A DNA stretch of 64,000 nucleotides from contig MCFH01000066.1 of assembly GCA_002104945.1 (NCBI GenBank), positions 205,529 to 269,528 of the forward strand, in the 5' to 3' direction. This DNA is from Piromyces finnis (taxonomy: Eukaryota; Neocallimastigomycota; Neocallimastigomycetes; Neocallimastigales; Neocallimastigaceae). The position numbers were made by a program, and so were the translations under genes. Positions 38,174-49,249 of the stretch are shown here, piece by piece. Positions within the stretch are counted from its first letter, which is position 1. Each line of letters starts with the position of its first letter. The notes beneath the pieces were generated by a model, which saw only the letters and a list, made by a program, of their open reading frames with translations, was not told the origin of the DNA and ran no database searches.

Positions 38174-39526
38174 ATGGAATTTCAAGAATTTCAACGTGTT
38201 TTTTTCACAGATTTAAAAGCAAAAAATAAAGAACTTTTATTAAAAATTGATAGTAAAAAAGAATTAATCAAGGAAAATCTTGATGAAAAGGCAAACCAAG
38301 AAACAATAGAGGGTTTTGTTGAAAGGATAAACGAAATAATTCTTCAATCCAAAAAAAAATTTAGTTTAATTGAAAAAGTGTTAAAAAAGGAAGTTTTCAC
38401 ATCGGTTTATACTGCCTGGAAAAATAGTAAAGTCTTGATTGAGGCTTGTAAAAATGAAAATAATAGTGCTATTCGTTGGCTTTTAACCACCGAAATTAAT
38501 CCTTCTGTTCAGGATAAGGAGGGTAGAACCGCTTTAATGTATTCTGTTAAAAATCCACGTTTACTTAGTGTGGTGAAACTTCTTTGTTTTCGTAGTGGTA
38601 CAAATTTAAATATGGTCGATAAAAATGGTGAAAATGCTTTATTCTACGCTTTGAAAAATAAAGATGCCCTTCGTGAATTACTAAGAAATAATATTAATAT
38701 TAATCAACTTAATCGTCATCAGGAATCTCCTCTTTTATACTGTTGTAAAAATGATATTTTTGAACCTATTAAATATTTAACCAATCGTAGGGATTTAGAT
38801 GTTAATCTTGTAGACAAGGAAGAAAAAACACCTGCCATGTATTTAGCAGAAAAGGCTAAAAATTCAGAATTACGTTTATTAGAAATGCGTCAATGTAATT
38901 ATGATTATGTGAATAGTAAACAGGAATCTGTATTATCCCTGGTCATCAATAAAATGTATAATCCTAGGGAAAGGGGTCCATCGGAATGGTACAGTGACTA
39001 CCTTCATATTATTATTTCATTGGTTCATTTTAATTGTAATTTTAATGTTCCAGTTGATGAACATGGTAATACAGCCATTATGGTTTTTATGCAAATTCCA
39101 GATCTTTACACCCTCCATTATATCTTGAAGAAGTGTGACACCATTGATTTTTCCATCCAAAACAAGTACGGGGAAAGTGCGGCAACTCTTTGTAAAAAAT
39201 ATGTTCATAAATTTGATGCCATTAAAATTTTTAATGAAAATCCTACCCTTGTTTCTTTTGAAAATAAAAAAATAAGATCGGAGGGTTCGGGAATTACTAA
39301 AACTTGCCTTGACACCAAAAAAATGGGATCGGAGGTGTCAGAGGTTGACCTTACCGAAGAAGATACCGAAACGAGTGTAAATCACTATGAATCCTTTAAA
39401 ATGACAAAATCCATGGAAAAAGTTGCCGAAAAAGTATACTATGAATGTGATAAATATTATGATCCAAAAAATGAATTATACAAAACATATCATGTAGATG
39501 AAATGTCATATTGGGCTTTTGTATAA
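38174..39526 (+). CDS. Ankyrin-repeat protein, 450 aa
   Basis: Single exon; ATG in an A-rich context. Residues 1-85 are Lys/Glu-rich and helical. Ankyrin repeats run from about residue 90 to 340 with degenerate units: LIEACKNENNSAIRWLL, GRTALMYSVKNPR, GENALFYALKNKDALRELL, SPLLYCCKNDIFEPIKYL, KTPAMYLAEKAKNSELRLL, GNTAIMVFMQIPDLYTLHYIL. An acidic segment and a tail follow, with no transmembrane span or signal peptide, so it is probably cytosolic or nuclear. Ankyrin repeats mediate protein binding; the partner cannot be told. It stands alone between long intergenic regions. The C-terminal 90 residues have no recognised domain. Confidence 0.85.
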   Translation: MEFQEFQRVFFTDLKAKNKELLLKIDSKKELIKENLDEKANQETIEGFVERINEIILQSKKKFSLIEKVLKKEVFTSVYTAWKNSKVLIEACKNENNSAIRWLLTTEINPSVQDKEGRTALMYSVKNPRLLSVVKLLCFRSGTNLNMVDKNGENALFYALKNKDALRELLRNNININQLNRHQESPLLYCCKNDIFEPIKYLTNRRDLDVNLVDKEEKTPAMYLAEKAKNSELRLLEMRQCNYDYVNSKQESVLSLVINKMYNPRERGPSEWYSDYLHIIISLVHFNCNFNVPVDEHGNTAIMVFMQIPDLYTLHYILKKCDTIDFSIQNKYGESAATLCKKYVHKFDAIKIFNENPTLVSFENKKIRSEGSGITKTCLDTKKMGSEVSEVDLTEEDTETSVNHYESFKMTKSMEKVAEKVYYECDKYYDPKNELYKTYHVDEMSYWAFV

Positions 39527-39578
39527 AATAAAAAAAAAGTATAAATATAAAAATATATATATAGTAGGTAGGTAGGAG

Positions 39579-39613
<35 letters not shown>

Positions 39614-41095
39614 AATTGTATAAATTTTGTATAATTAAAACGCCTGCCATAAAATCTATAAATATATTTATTTTATATAACATATAAAGATCATTCATAA
39701 TTATTTTTAATTTTTTTTTTTTTTTATTTCATTTAATCTATTAAAAAAAAAAAAAAACTATGTATATATATAATATATATAAAAAAAAAATTAAAAAAGA
39801 AAAAAATGAAGCGAAAAATAATATCAAATACCAAATAACATACAAATAGGCCATAAACGATAATAACAAAAAAACAAACAATAAATAATAAATAATTAAA
39901 ATAATAAATAATAAATAATAAATAATTAATAATTAATAATAAATAATAAATAATAAATGTATATTTAAAATAAAAAAAACCAATATAATATATTAAAAAT
40001 GAGTTTTTTTTTTTAATTTTCTTTTTAATATTTATTTTAATTATTGAATATTATTTAGTATGATAAATCTAATAACAACCTTTTTTTTTTTAATATTATA
40101 AATTAATCTAAAATTGTTCATTCTTTTCTATTATTATTATTATTATTATTATTAATTCTTTTGTATAATAACAAACCAAACTTTTTTTTTTGAAAGAAAT
40201 GTTCATTTATATTTATATATATAGATTAAAAGTTTTTAAATTGTTCATACCATTTTAAATTGATATTAAATCTTTAATTCCGAAATAAATTTTATTTATA
40301 TATATATATATTTTTTGAGACCATTTTTATGAACAAAAAAAAAAAAAAAAAGTGTTCATACTTTTATCAAAATAAAAAAGTATTTAAAGAATAATTTTTT
40401 TCCATCTTTATTCAAAGTATATCAAAAAGAAAAAAGTATAATAAGTATAATAAAAAAAATAAAAACATTAAAAAGAATTGCAATAATATAGAAAAATGGT
40501 TTTCAATAAATAAAAGAAATCCTTTTTTTTTTTTACTATGGAAAAAAATTTTTGAAAAAAAGGTTTTATCTGGATCTACTGGATATGGTTCTTAATTGCC
40601 GCCGCTGCTACTGATGTATGGAAGGAAGAAGTAAAGTTCTTTATTAACTAATTCGAATCTATTGGATATGATTCTTGATTCCACCGCTATTGCTGACTGC
40701 TAATGTTGTAAGGAAGGAAGAGGGAAAAGTCTTTATTTGCCTCATGGAAAGTTATTTACTTGATGTCTTTATATAAAATCAAAAAGAGAAAAAAATAAGA
40801 AGAAAAATAAGAAGAAGAAAAAAAAAACGAAAATTAATAAATACTTTTGAGTATCCCATCCTTTTTGGTTTATTTAAAATATAAATGAATATAAGAAATA
40901 ATAATAATTTTTTTTGAAATTTATTATTGCAAAAATAATTATTATTATTTTTTTAGACAGTAACAGCACTAATAATAATTTTTTTTAAATCTGTCTAGTT
41001 TATTCAAAAAAAATAGTTTTAAAGAAGTTATTTAAAAATATAAAAATTAGAATGGAAATTTTGATAGATATACTACTATAAAATAAGTTATGCGT
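39527..41095. other. AT-rich intergenic region with a diverged 75-bp duplication
   Basis: Mostly homopolymer and TAAT tracts. At 40,566-40,642 and 40,661-40,737 lie two diverged copies of one unit (GGATCTACTGGATATGGTTC versus GAATCTATTGGATATGATTC, each followed by a CCGCT patch, GGAAGGAAGA and TCTTTATT). The unit is clearly less AT-rich than its surroundings, and no ORF spans it. Confidence 0.55.
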
Positions 41096-41371
41096 TAAGG
41101 TAATAACCTTAATGCATGGATTAAGGCTCGTTTTAGGAAATTCCTTTTACGGCGATAATTAATTGCTTTGGCCATCCATTTAAAGTGGAACGAAAATGAT
41201 AAAAAGAAAACTTTTTACCTTCGTTTTGGCCATCTACATCCACCCAACCAAAGTGGGATGGATTATCATATAATTTATGAATTTTTAACGACCGATAAAG
41301 CAATAAAAAAGGTACCTCTTTATCGTTCGTTTCGTCCCTACGAAAGGGACGAATCATCACTCCATTTTTAA
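41096..41371. other. GC-richer island dense in short inverted repeats; both strands open
   Basis: Open on the plus strand (67 codons at 41,168-41,371) and the minus strand (75 codons at 41,133-41,360); neither translation matches a family I know. Perfect short stems include TAAGGT/ACCTTA, CCTTAA/TTAAGG, CGATAAAG/CTTTATCG and TTCGTCCC/GGGACGAA. It could be a decayed transposase piece, a structured RNA or a gene remnant. The composition differs sharply from the flanks. Confidence 0.4.
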
Positions 41372-41571
41372 ATTATATTAGTATATACAATATATCTAAA
41401 GTTTCTATTCATGTATTTTTTAAAAAAATAAATAATAACTTTTAAATTATTAAATAAAATATTTTGAATAAAATCAAAAAAAAATCAAATTTTAATAATG
41501 TTGTGCATTTTTTTATACTTATTTTATTATATTTATCGATGTTTTTCAACTTTTTCAAATATATACAATTA

Positions 41572-41861
41572 TTAAATTTTAAATTCAAATTCATTTAAAT
41601 TTGAAGTTTTTTTTTTCATTAATGGAAATACTTCTTTTCTAATAAATTCAGGATGATTATTAGTTTGAAAAAGGTTCATAAAAAAGAAACTTTATTAAAT
41701 TTTTTTTTATAATTATTGTGTATGATTAATTAATAATAAACACGACAAGTTTTAAATAGTCTAATAAAACTAAGATCGGATAATGGATATTTCAATTTTG
41801 ATAATACAAGCAAGTTTATGATGGATGTTATTTTATCATCATTATCATATATACACAAGGT
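41572..41861 (-). pseudogene. Coding-like fragments of an unknown gene
   Basis: Two minus-strand stretches have complex, non-repetitive translations. Positions 41,730-41,861 read LCIYDNDDKITSIINLLVLS...FIRLFKTCRVYY then stop. Positions 41,572-41,679 read MNLFQTNNHPEFIRKEVFPL...NEFEFKI then stop. They could be two exons of one gene (an AG acceptor precedes the first), but no convincing donor joins them. I do not recognise the family. Base composition is above the local background. Confidence 0.4.
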
Positions 41862-42042
41862 CTTATTTTAATATTAGAAGAAGAAGTTGATTTATTTCCT
41901 TTTAATAAGGAAAAAAAAGTTTATTACTATTCAATGTATTTTTTTTTTACTATTGAATAAAGTATTTTAAATGTTTAAGCTTGTGTGCATATTGTCTATT
42001 TAATTTTTCTATTCTTTTAAAATTAGAAATGAATTCAGAGGA

Positions 42043-42660
42043 TTAATCATCACCATCATCTGTTTCAGTGAGTTCTATTAATTGATGATCACTTTCATCA
42101 TCTGTTTCAGTGAGTTCTATTAATTGATGATCACTTTCATCATCTGTTTCAGTGAGTTCTATTAATTGATGATCATTTTCATCTGGTTCAGAGATATTTT
42201 CAATAGACTCTTTATAATCAAACATTTCCATATAATCAAGTGTTTCAGATAATATTCGTTTCCTTGTATTTTTCTTTTTTTGATTTTTATTGCTAATCTT
42301 ATATGTTGATGATAATGATATATATAAATTATCTGCGTTTGTTAATTTGGCTAATGGATCATCATCAATATCTATATTTAAATTTGTTAAATGTCTAGGT
42401 TTTTCAGTTTCTTCTGGGGTTTCGACTATTTGATTAGAAGAAAGAAAGAAATAGATTTTTTTAAATTCTCAAGATTTTTAATTTCTTTTTGGAATCTCAA
42501 TTAATTGAATATGATTAAGGAATAAGTATTGTAAATTTGTAAGATTTCCAATATTCTTTCGGTAATATTACAAAATGATTATTTAAAAATGATAAACACA
42601 CTAAATTTCCTATTTCTTTTGGTAATTTTAAAATATTTAAATTTATTTATCCATTAATTT
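42043..42660 (-). pseudogene. LRR protein remnant with repeated acidic tail
   Basis: The 5' part on the minus strand carries Ras-LRR-style repeats (NLNILKLPKEIGNLVCLSFL, then GNLTNLQYLFLNHIQLIEIPK, then KEIKNLENLKKI), which need two one-base frameshifts to read through. After a possible acceptor (CAAATAG at about 42,429) a clean open frame of about 130 codons follows: a basic NQKKKNTRKR patch, then three tandem copies of a 14-residue unit SDHQLIELTETDDE (42-bp repeat, first copy variant) and a GDD end. It is either a pseudogene or a gene with unrecognised introns. No start codon is identified. Confidence 0.5.
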
Positions 42661-42824
42661 AAATATTTATCCAAATTTCTTTTTTTAATTATGATATTTT
42701 AAAATTAATTATTATTTAATTATTCCATAAAATTTATATAATAAATTTTTATAAATAATTTTTCCTTAAATTCAATAATTTTTTAGTGAAGTATTTAAAG
42801 ATTTGTATTTCATTATATCTTTAC

Positions 42825-42913
42825 ATAACCTCTGAAATCTTTGTTGGAACCTCCTAATTTCGAAATGACATTAGGGAGGGATACTTTATCTTTCTCTCTG
42901 AATAATGGCATAT
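42825..42913 (-). other. Possible isolated exon
   Basis: An 89-bp higher-complexity stretch bounded on the minus strand by a pyrimidine-rich CTCTCGTGACAG acceptor and a GTAAAG donor. One frame reads MPLFREKDKVSLPNVISKLG. Its sequence matches no family I know. It may belong with the LRR remnant downstream. Confidence 0.3.
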
Positions 42914-43969
42914 CTGTCACGAGAGAAAATATTGTGTAATCAAAAAAAAAAAAGTAACAAAATCAAATATTATGACTTATAATTATAAAGTATTTTATTA
43001 TAAAATAAAATCTATTTTCATAAAAGACTTCTTACTTTGTGAAATAAATATATTAAAAAAATAAATAAATATATAGACAATCAATTAGGCTACTAATATA
43101 TATATATATTAAATATTATAGTTATATAATGAGATATAATGTAAAAATAAAGTGTGACTTGATCATATTATTAGTCCATTTAATTTATATAGTAATATAA
43201 AATGTTAATAAAATACAAATTAAGTATAATATTAAATAATAAGAATTAAATAAGAAATGATTCATACCTCTTATTAATTTCATATGGCATATTTCTATAA
43301 TATCATGTGTGTTAAAAGTCCTATGTTATTATAATAAGAGAAATAATATAAATACTAGAAAAATAAATCGATTAAACAGAGAACTTAGTATTTCATAAAA
43401 TACCAACTAATTAAAATAGTAAAGTTTACTAAAAAAAAAAGTCAGTTTAAAACACTCTTAAAAACGTTTATAAATACATTTTTATAACAGAATACTCTTA
43501 TTAGTAGTTTTGTTACTCCTATTAAAATGTAAGGGAATGTAATGTAAATGAAAGACAAATGTAATAATATTGTAATAATATGCAATGTAAAAAATAATGT
43601 AAATGTATTTATGTTGCCAATGATAACACTGAAATTAAATGTATTATACATTATCATTTAATACATTATTTATTACATTTTCTATTCTTAAAATAGTAAA
43701 TTTTTATTGGAATAACGTAAATATCCATAATTACAATTACTGGAATTATTATGGAATAATTGAAAATTTTATACCAGTTAAAAATAATAGTATTTTTTAT
43801 TTTTCTTTTTGTTTCTATTATTTACTTTAAAATAATTATGGTGACGGTGGCAAAGTGATTCATTCTTTATATACTTTTATTTTTGTTAAAAACAAAAAAC
43901 AAAAAACAAAATAAAATTATAATTAATAGTATTTTATGATCTAATTCTTTTTTTAACTATTTTAATAAA
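42914..43969. other. AT-rich intergenic region
   Basis: No supported gene. The short ORFs near 43,450-43,830 are low-complexity. Repeated words of the type AATGTAATAAT occur at 43,530-43,680. Serves as the 5' flank of the large ankyrin gene. Confidence 0.5.
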
Positions 43970-46900
43970 ATGGTTGATTTAGAAAAAAAGAGGAATGAAA
44001 TAGAAATAATAATATCAAAATGTAGACATAATGAATTGGACTATATTAACGAATTCGAAAATTTTAGTATAAACAATGATTTAAAGTTAAGTGAATTGAA
44101 TAATAAAAATTTTGATGTTTTAATAAAAGTTATTGATTCAATCAAAGAGTATAAAGTTGAAAATAATTTATATTATTTCAAATTAATTGATTATATTATT
44201 CAAGAATGTAAATATCAAACATTAAATTATACAAATTGGAATAATAATGTGGCTGAAGTTCCTCTTTTTCTAGCTATTTATAAAGGATTTTTTAAAATAG
44301 CCAATTTATTAATAGAAAGAGGTGCTAATATTAATTATTTAATTGAACAGCCGCAACAACAAGAAACAGTTAATATTATTCAATATATTAAAAAAAAAAA
44401 AGATAGATATAGATATGAAAATACTGTAAGTAATATAATAATACGAGAACTAGGACAGGATACCATTAATAACAAAACATTTAATTATATTTTTAGTGTA
44501 GGTTTCAACATCGAAAGAAATATAGAAAATCTAATATCAGATTTACTTACAACATATAACTATGATAAATTAGAAAATTTATTTAAAAATTATGTTTTTG
44601 ATAATAAATTTATTCTTTATCTTCTTTCTTCTTATAAAAATAATTTAAAAATTTCAAAACAAAATTTTGAAAAAATAATTGAAAAAGAAAGAACAAAACT
44701 AAAAATTGATGGTTCAATTTATAATATTGCAGCTCATTGTTACAATAGTTTTCCTGTTGGAATATTATTAGATTATGATGGAGATAACTCTAATATAATT
44801 TTTGATAAAATGGTTAATAACAATATACTGGAAATAGCTACAATAAATAATAATAAAAATGTAATAAATAAAATATTAGATTTAGATACTTTCAATATTC
44901 GAAAAATAGATTACGAATATTTTTTTAAAAAGTCGTGTTATAAAAGAAGGTTTGACTTTACAAATTCTATTAATTATGTATATCAAGCTATTCAATGTAA
45001 ACTCAAACCCTCCTTTAGCTTTATTTTTATTATGAATAATGTAATAGTATATGCAAGTAAAGCTTATAAATACAATTATATCAATAGAAATACTGTAAGA
45101 TTATATATAGATATATTGTATCATAGAATTTTAGATATCCTAACGTCTACTGTGGATGGCTGCATGAATAAAAACTTTTATTCCAAAGTTTTGTTAAACA
45201 TGCTTAATTTATCCATTAAAATAAATGATTTAAAATATGTTAAGAATATTGTTGAAAATAGGATAATGAAACCGTATCTTGATATGTACGATAAGGATGA
45301 CAATGAAGAATATCCATTATTTACAGCCTATACTAATTATATAGAAAGGAATGAACCGCCTCATGAAAGGATTAATATAAATACAGAAATCATAAAGTAC
45401 TTATTGGAACATGGTGATTCCCAATCAAAAGAAAAAAAATATATTGATAAAGCAATATTCTTCATGGCTCTTGAAGATAAAGAATGTATTATTATGCAAT
45501 ATATCTTAAAATCAAAAGAGTTTCCAAATAACATAAATTTCGATTTCAATGATATTTATAAAGGATTTCAACCACTTAAAGTTATACCACCATCAATAAT
45601 CGATGAATTAATATATTTGGCAGATATTCCTCAAGAGGTTGCAATGAACGATGATATTTTTTCTAATCCTATATTTATATCCATATTGCATAATTATGTA
45701 AAAGATCATATTGTAAACGATGATGATATGGAGTTATATACCAATCTTTTAAAAGCCGTCTATGATGATGATGTTAACCAAGTAGAAAAAATCGTAAAAA
45801 ATTTAAGCTATCCAAAAAATAATATTAATGTATTAGATAGAATTGTTAATAGTTTTACACCTTTAACTTTTTCCTATCTTTTTAATAGATTAAATTGTTT
45901 TGAAGTTTTATTACAATATTGTGATATTAGTAATCTTGATGGTAATCATCATTTGCTTTTACATTATGCTATTTTAAAAAAAGATATAAAAATGATTGAA
46001 CGTTTACTTTGCAAAAACATTCATTTATATCCTGAGCAATACAAAAGTGTTATTGCGTTATCAATAGAAATTGGATATAAAGACATTCTTTTTATATTAT
46101 TAGATTATCATAAACCAAACATTGAATTAAATGAATTTCAGTTTATGGCTATTTTAAGTTCACAATTAACACTTCCTGAAAAGAAAGAAATCATAACATA
46201 TCTTCTTCAAAAAGGAGCAAATATTAACTATATGGAAAATAATGGAGGTTCTATTATTTCTCCATTAAGATGTGCGGTTGAATTAAGTAACAAAAATCAA
46301 GATATTTCCTTAATAAAATATTTAATTGAAAATGGGGCTGTTATCGAGGAATCCTTTGAAAGTAAAGAAGATTTATTATTTGGTGCTGTTTATGAACAAA
46401 ACCTTCCATTAATCAGTTATTTAGTGGAGCTTGGTGTTAATATTAATTATATTGAAGAAGAACGATGTGCACTCTCAGTAGCTATTGAAATGTCATCTGT
46501 ACCTATAACGAAACTTTTAATAGAACATAATGCAAATGTTCATCAAATTATCACCGATAATATGGGTAAAAAAAAGTCTTTGTTAATGTATGCCATTGAA
46601 ATGGGTGAAGAAAATATCATCAAATTATTGATGCAATACCATGCTCGTATTGAATATTATGATAAATCAGATAGCTATAAACTAATTAAAGCAATTAAAA
46701 ATGAATCATTTAACCTTTTGGATTATATAAGACAACAAGAATTTAATTTTGAAACACCAAGGCTAATTAAAAATATCATATCGGATGGAAGATTAGATCT
46801 AATTCATGATTTAGTAGAATATAAACTTTTAGATATTAATATTAAGGATGATCAGGGTGAAACACCAATATTCTATGCAATTAAATATAGTGAAGAACGT

Positions 46901-47053
46901 ATTCTTAATTATTTAATACAATGTGGTGCAGACCTTTCTATTAAAAATAAAAATGGTGAAACCATAGAAACAGTCTATCGATGGTATAATGATGCCTTTT
47001 TTCATCATTCTAAATTACATCATGGTTTTAAACAATTTAAAATCGAGAAATAA
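43970..47053 (+). CDS. Large ankyrin-repeat protein, 1027 aa
   Basis: Single exon, no signal peptide or membrane span. The N-terminal ~95 residues are charged. The first clear ankyrin unit is at about 100-125 (VPLFLAIYKGFFKIANLLIERGANINYL). A long divergent middle (about 180-600) keeps only the helical pattern. Well-formed repeats return from about 640 to 1000, for example HLLLHYAILKKDIKMIERLL, SPLRCAVELSN...LIKYLIENGA, DLLFGAVYEQNLPLISYLVE, SLLMYAIEMGEENIIKLLMQ and TPIFYAIKYSEERILNYLIQ followed by CGADLSIKNKNGE. Likely a cytosolic binding scaffold with unknown partners. Same general class as the 450-aa gene at 38.2 kb but not visibly a direct duplicate. Confidence 0.88.
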   Translation: MVDLEKKRNEIEIIISKCRHNELDYINEFENFSINNDLKLSELNNKNFDVLIKVIDSIKEYKVENNLYYFKLIDYIIQECKYQTLNYTNWNNNVAEVPLFLAIYKGFFKIANLLIERGANINYLIEQPQQQETVNIIQYIKKKKDRYRYENTVSNIIIRELGQDTINNKTFNYIFSVGFNIERNIENLISDLLTTYNYDKLENLFKNYVFDNKFILYLLSSYKNNLKISKQNFEKIIEKERTKLKIDGSIYNIAAHCYNSFPVGILLDYDGDNSNIIFDKMVNNNILEIATINNNKNVINKILDLDTFNIRKIDYEYFFKKSCYKRRFDFTNSINYVYQAIQCKLKPSFSFIFIMNNVIVYASKAYKYNYINRNTVRLYIDILYHRILDILTSTVDGCMNKNFYSKVLLNMLNLSIKINDLKYVKNIVENRIMKPYLDMYDKDDNEEYPLFTAYTNYIERNEPPHERININTEIIKYLLEHGDSQSKEKKYIDKAIFFMALEDKECIIMQYILKSKEFPNNINFDFNDIYKGFQPLKVIPPSIIDELIYLADIPQEVAMNDDIFSNPIFISILHNYVKDHIVNDDDMELYTNLLKAVYDDDVNQVEKIVKNLSYPKNNINVLDRIVNSFTPLTFSYLFNRLNCFEVLLQYCDISNLDGNHHLLLHYAILKKDIKMIERLLCKNIHLYPEQYKSVIALSIEIGYKDILFILLDYHKPNIELNEFQFMAILSSQLTLPEKKEIITYLLQKGANINYMENNGGSIISPLRCAVELSNKNQDISLIKYLIENGAVIEESFESKEDLLFGAVYEQNLPLISYLVELGVNINYIEEERCALSVAIEMSSVPITKLLIEHNANVHQIITDNMGKKKSLLMYAIEMGEENIIKLLMQYHARIEYYDKSDSYKLIKAIKNESFNLLDYIRQQEFNFETPRLIKNIISDGRLDLIHDLVEYKLLDINIKDDQGETPIFYAIKYSEERILNYLIQCGADLSIKNKNGETIETVYRWYNDAFFHHSKLHHGFKQFKIEK

Positions 47054-48058
47054 ATCAATAGAAAGAGGAAGGAGGGGGAAATTATATATATATATCATAT
47101 GTATTGATAGATATTCTTTTTATATGTATATATAATATATATGTATGTATTGTATGTATGTATATTTTTTTTTCTCTCTCTCTCCTTTATATATATAGTT
47201 ACATAAAGTTTATTAATATTTTTTTTTCAATAATATAATTTTTTAAGCAACATTTCAAAACCCCTCTATTTAAGTTTATAATTTTATTAAACTATATAAA
47301 AATTTTTACACGAGTAAATTGTAAAATTTTATATATATATATTTTTTATTTTTTATTATTATAATAATATCATAGTATTACATAGTATAGTATTACTAGT
47401 AGTATGGATTAACAATATTGATGGATTAATAATTATACATAGTTTAATCCTTAGTTCAAAACATAATAAAATGAATGTATATAAATACAATTCATGATTC
47501 AATTTTAACAAGACTTCCTAAGGAATGAATGTAGAATGTAAATCTTTACATTAAAAATTATATATTATTATTATTGTTGTTAAATGATAATACTATTTTT
47601 TTTTTTTTTAACTTTGAATTTTTATTAAATAATCAAAGTTGGTAACTTTATAATTTTTCCTATAATACTATTTTAATAAAATAAAATAAAATAAAATAAA
47701 AAAAAAAAAAAAGGAATATAAATAACAATTTAATTTTTATGAATTTAAAAACTGTTATAAAATTAATGTTAAAAAAAAAAAAAAAGAAGAAATATCATTA
47801 TGAATTATTTTTTTTTTTTATTTCTATTAATATGTATAAAAAAAAATAAAGATGTAGTAATAAATAAAAAGAAGTTTGTTCCCTTTTTATCTAATCTAAT
47901 ATAATATATTTTTATTCTCTTAAAATATAATAATAAGATTACTTAAACAAATTTTAATTTAAAAAATCTTAATAATTTAGTAATAATACTATTAACTTTA
48001 TATTTAAAATGGCTTAATAAGTTAGTTTAAAAGTACCTTTACAATAATTAATAAACAT
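47054..48058. other. AT-rich intergenic region
   Basis: TATA/ATGT repeats at 47,075-47,165 and homopolymers; no gene seen. It separates the ankyrin gene from the LRR array and contains the promoter of the first LRR gene. Confidence 0.5.
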
Positions 48059-49216
48059 ATGAATATATTTATTTTTCTGATTGATTTCATTATTATAATA
48101 AAATGTATTTTGGCACAGAATGATAATAATGAAGAATGTATTGTTGTCAATGAATTATTAAAAGATTGTTCACTGAATGATTGTTGTCAGGACAAAAGAA
48201 TAATTTGCTCTAATAACCATATTATTAATATGTAATTAATATGTAATGATTTATAAATAGAATTCTTATCATCAAGTTATAATTTTATTAGAAAAAAAAA
48301 AAAAAAAAAAAAAGAATATTGGAATCTTTCAAATATTAAAATTATTTTAGTATAACTATAGCATTTTTTGTCATAATATAATATAAAAATTGTAAAAGTA
48401 TTATTTATACATAAAAACTTTCTATTATAATACTTGTTGGCATTATATTAATATAATAATTATATATATTGCTTTCATTTACTATAATTTTAAAAATAAA
48501 ATATTAGTTTTTTTTATATTCTAAAAAACCAGAAAACTATTATTAAATTCTCCTCTTAACCATATTTTTTCATTATTAATATCATATTTAAAAAGATATT
48601 CGACTGATTATTACTTGATACCACCAGAAATTGAAAAAATAGCTCATCTAAAATCATTGTAATTATAATAAATATTTTACTGAATTATAATAAATAAATA
48701 ATCATATAATATTGATAGTCATTTTAATATGAATTGAAATAGATCCCTGTATAAGAATTACTCACCTATTTCCATACCACCTGAACTTGGAAATTTAACT
48801 AATCTTGAATATATGTAATTATAATATTATAATTACATATATTTTTATTGTATATGTGTTAAAATATAATAAATAGCTAAAAATATTATTTTATAATTTA
48901 TAAATTTATATATATTTAACTGTTTTAAAACAGATGTCTTTATGGAAAATATTTAACTGGCTCTCTACCACCTGAACTTGGAAATTTATCTAATTTGGAA
49001 GATTTGTAAATATTTATTTAATTATATATTATAAAATATATATTATTTTTATTTTATTAACAAAGTAATTTATTTTAATTTATAAAAAAAGGATTATATC
49101 TGGAGGTCAATTGACAGATTCAATTCCTTCTTCATTTGGTTATTTGTCAAAATTAAAAAAATTGTAGGTTAACTTAAATAATGTATCAAATAATAATGAA
49201 ATAAATAAGATTATTA

Positions 49217-49249
<33 letters not shown>

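Noticed and set aside
39396-39698. Minus-strand 100-codon ORF over the end of the ankyrin gene
   Set aside because: Antisense shadow plus poly-Lys from a T run.
43442-43830. Short ORFs on both strands upstream of the large ankyrin gene
   Set aside because: Low-complexity Ile/Phe/Tyr/Asn translations with no domain or start context.
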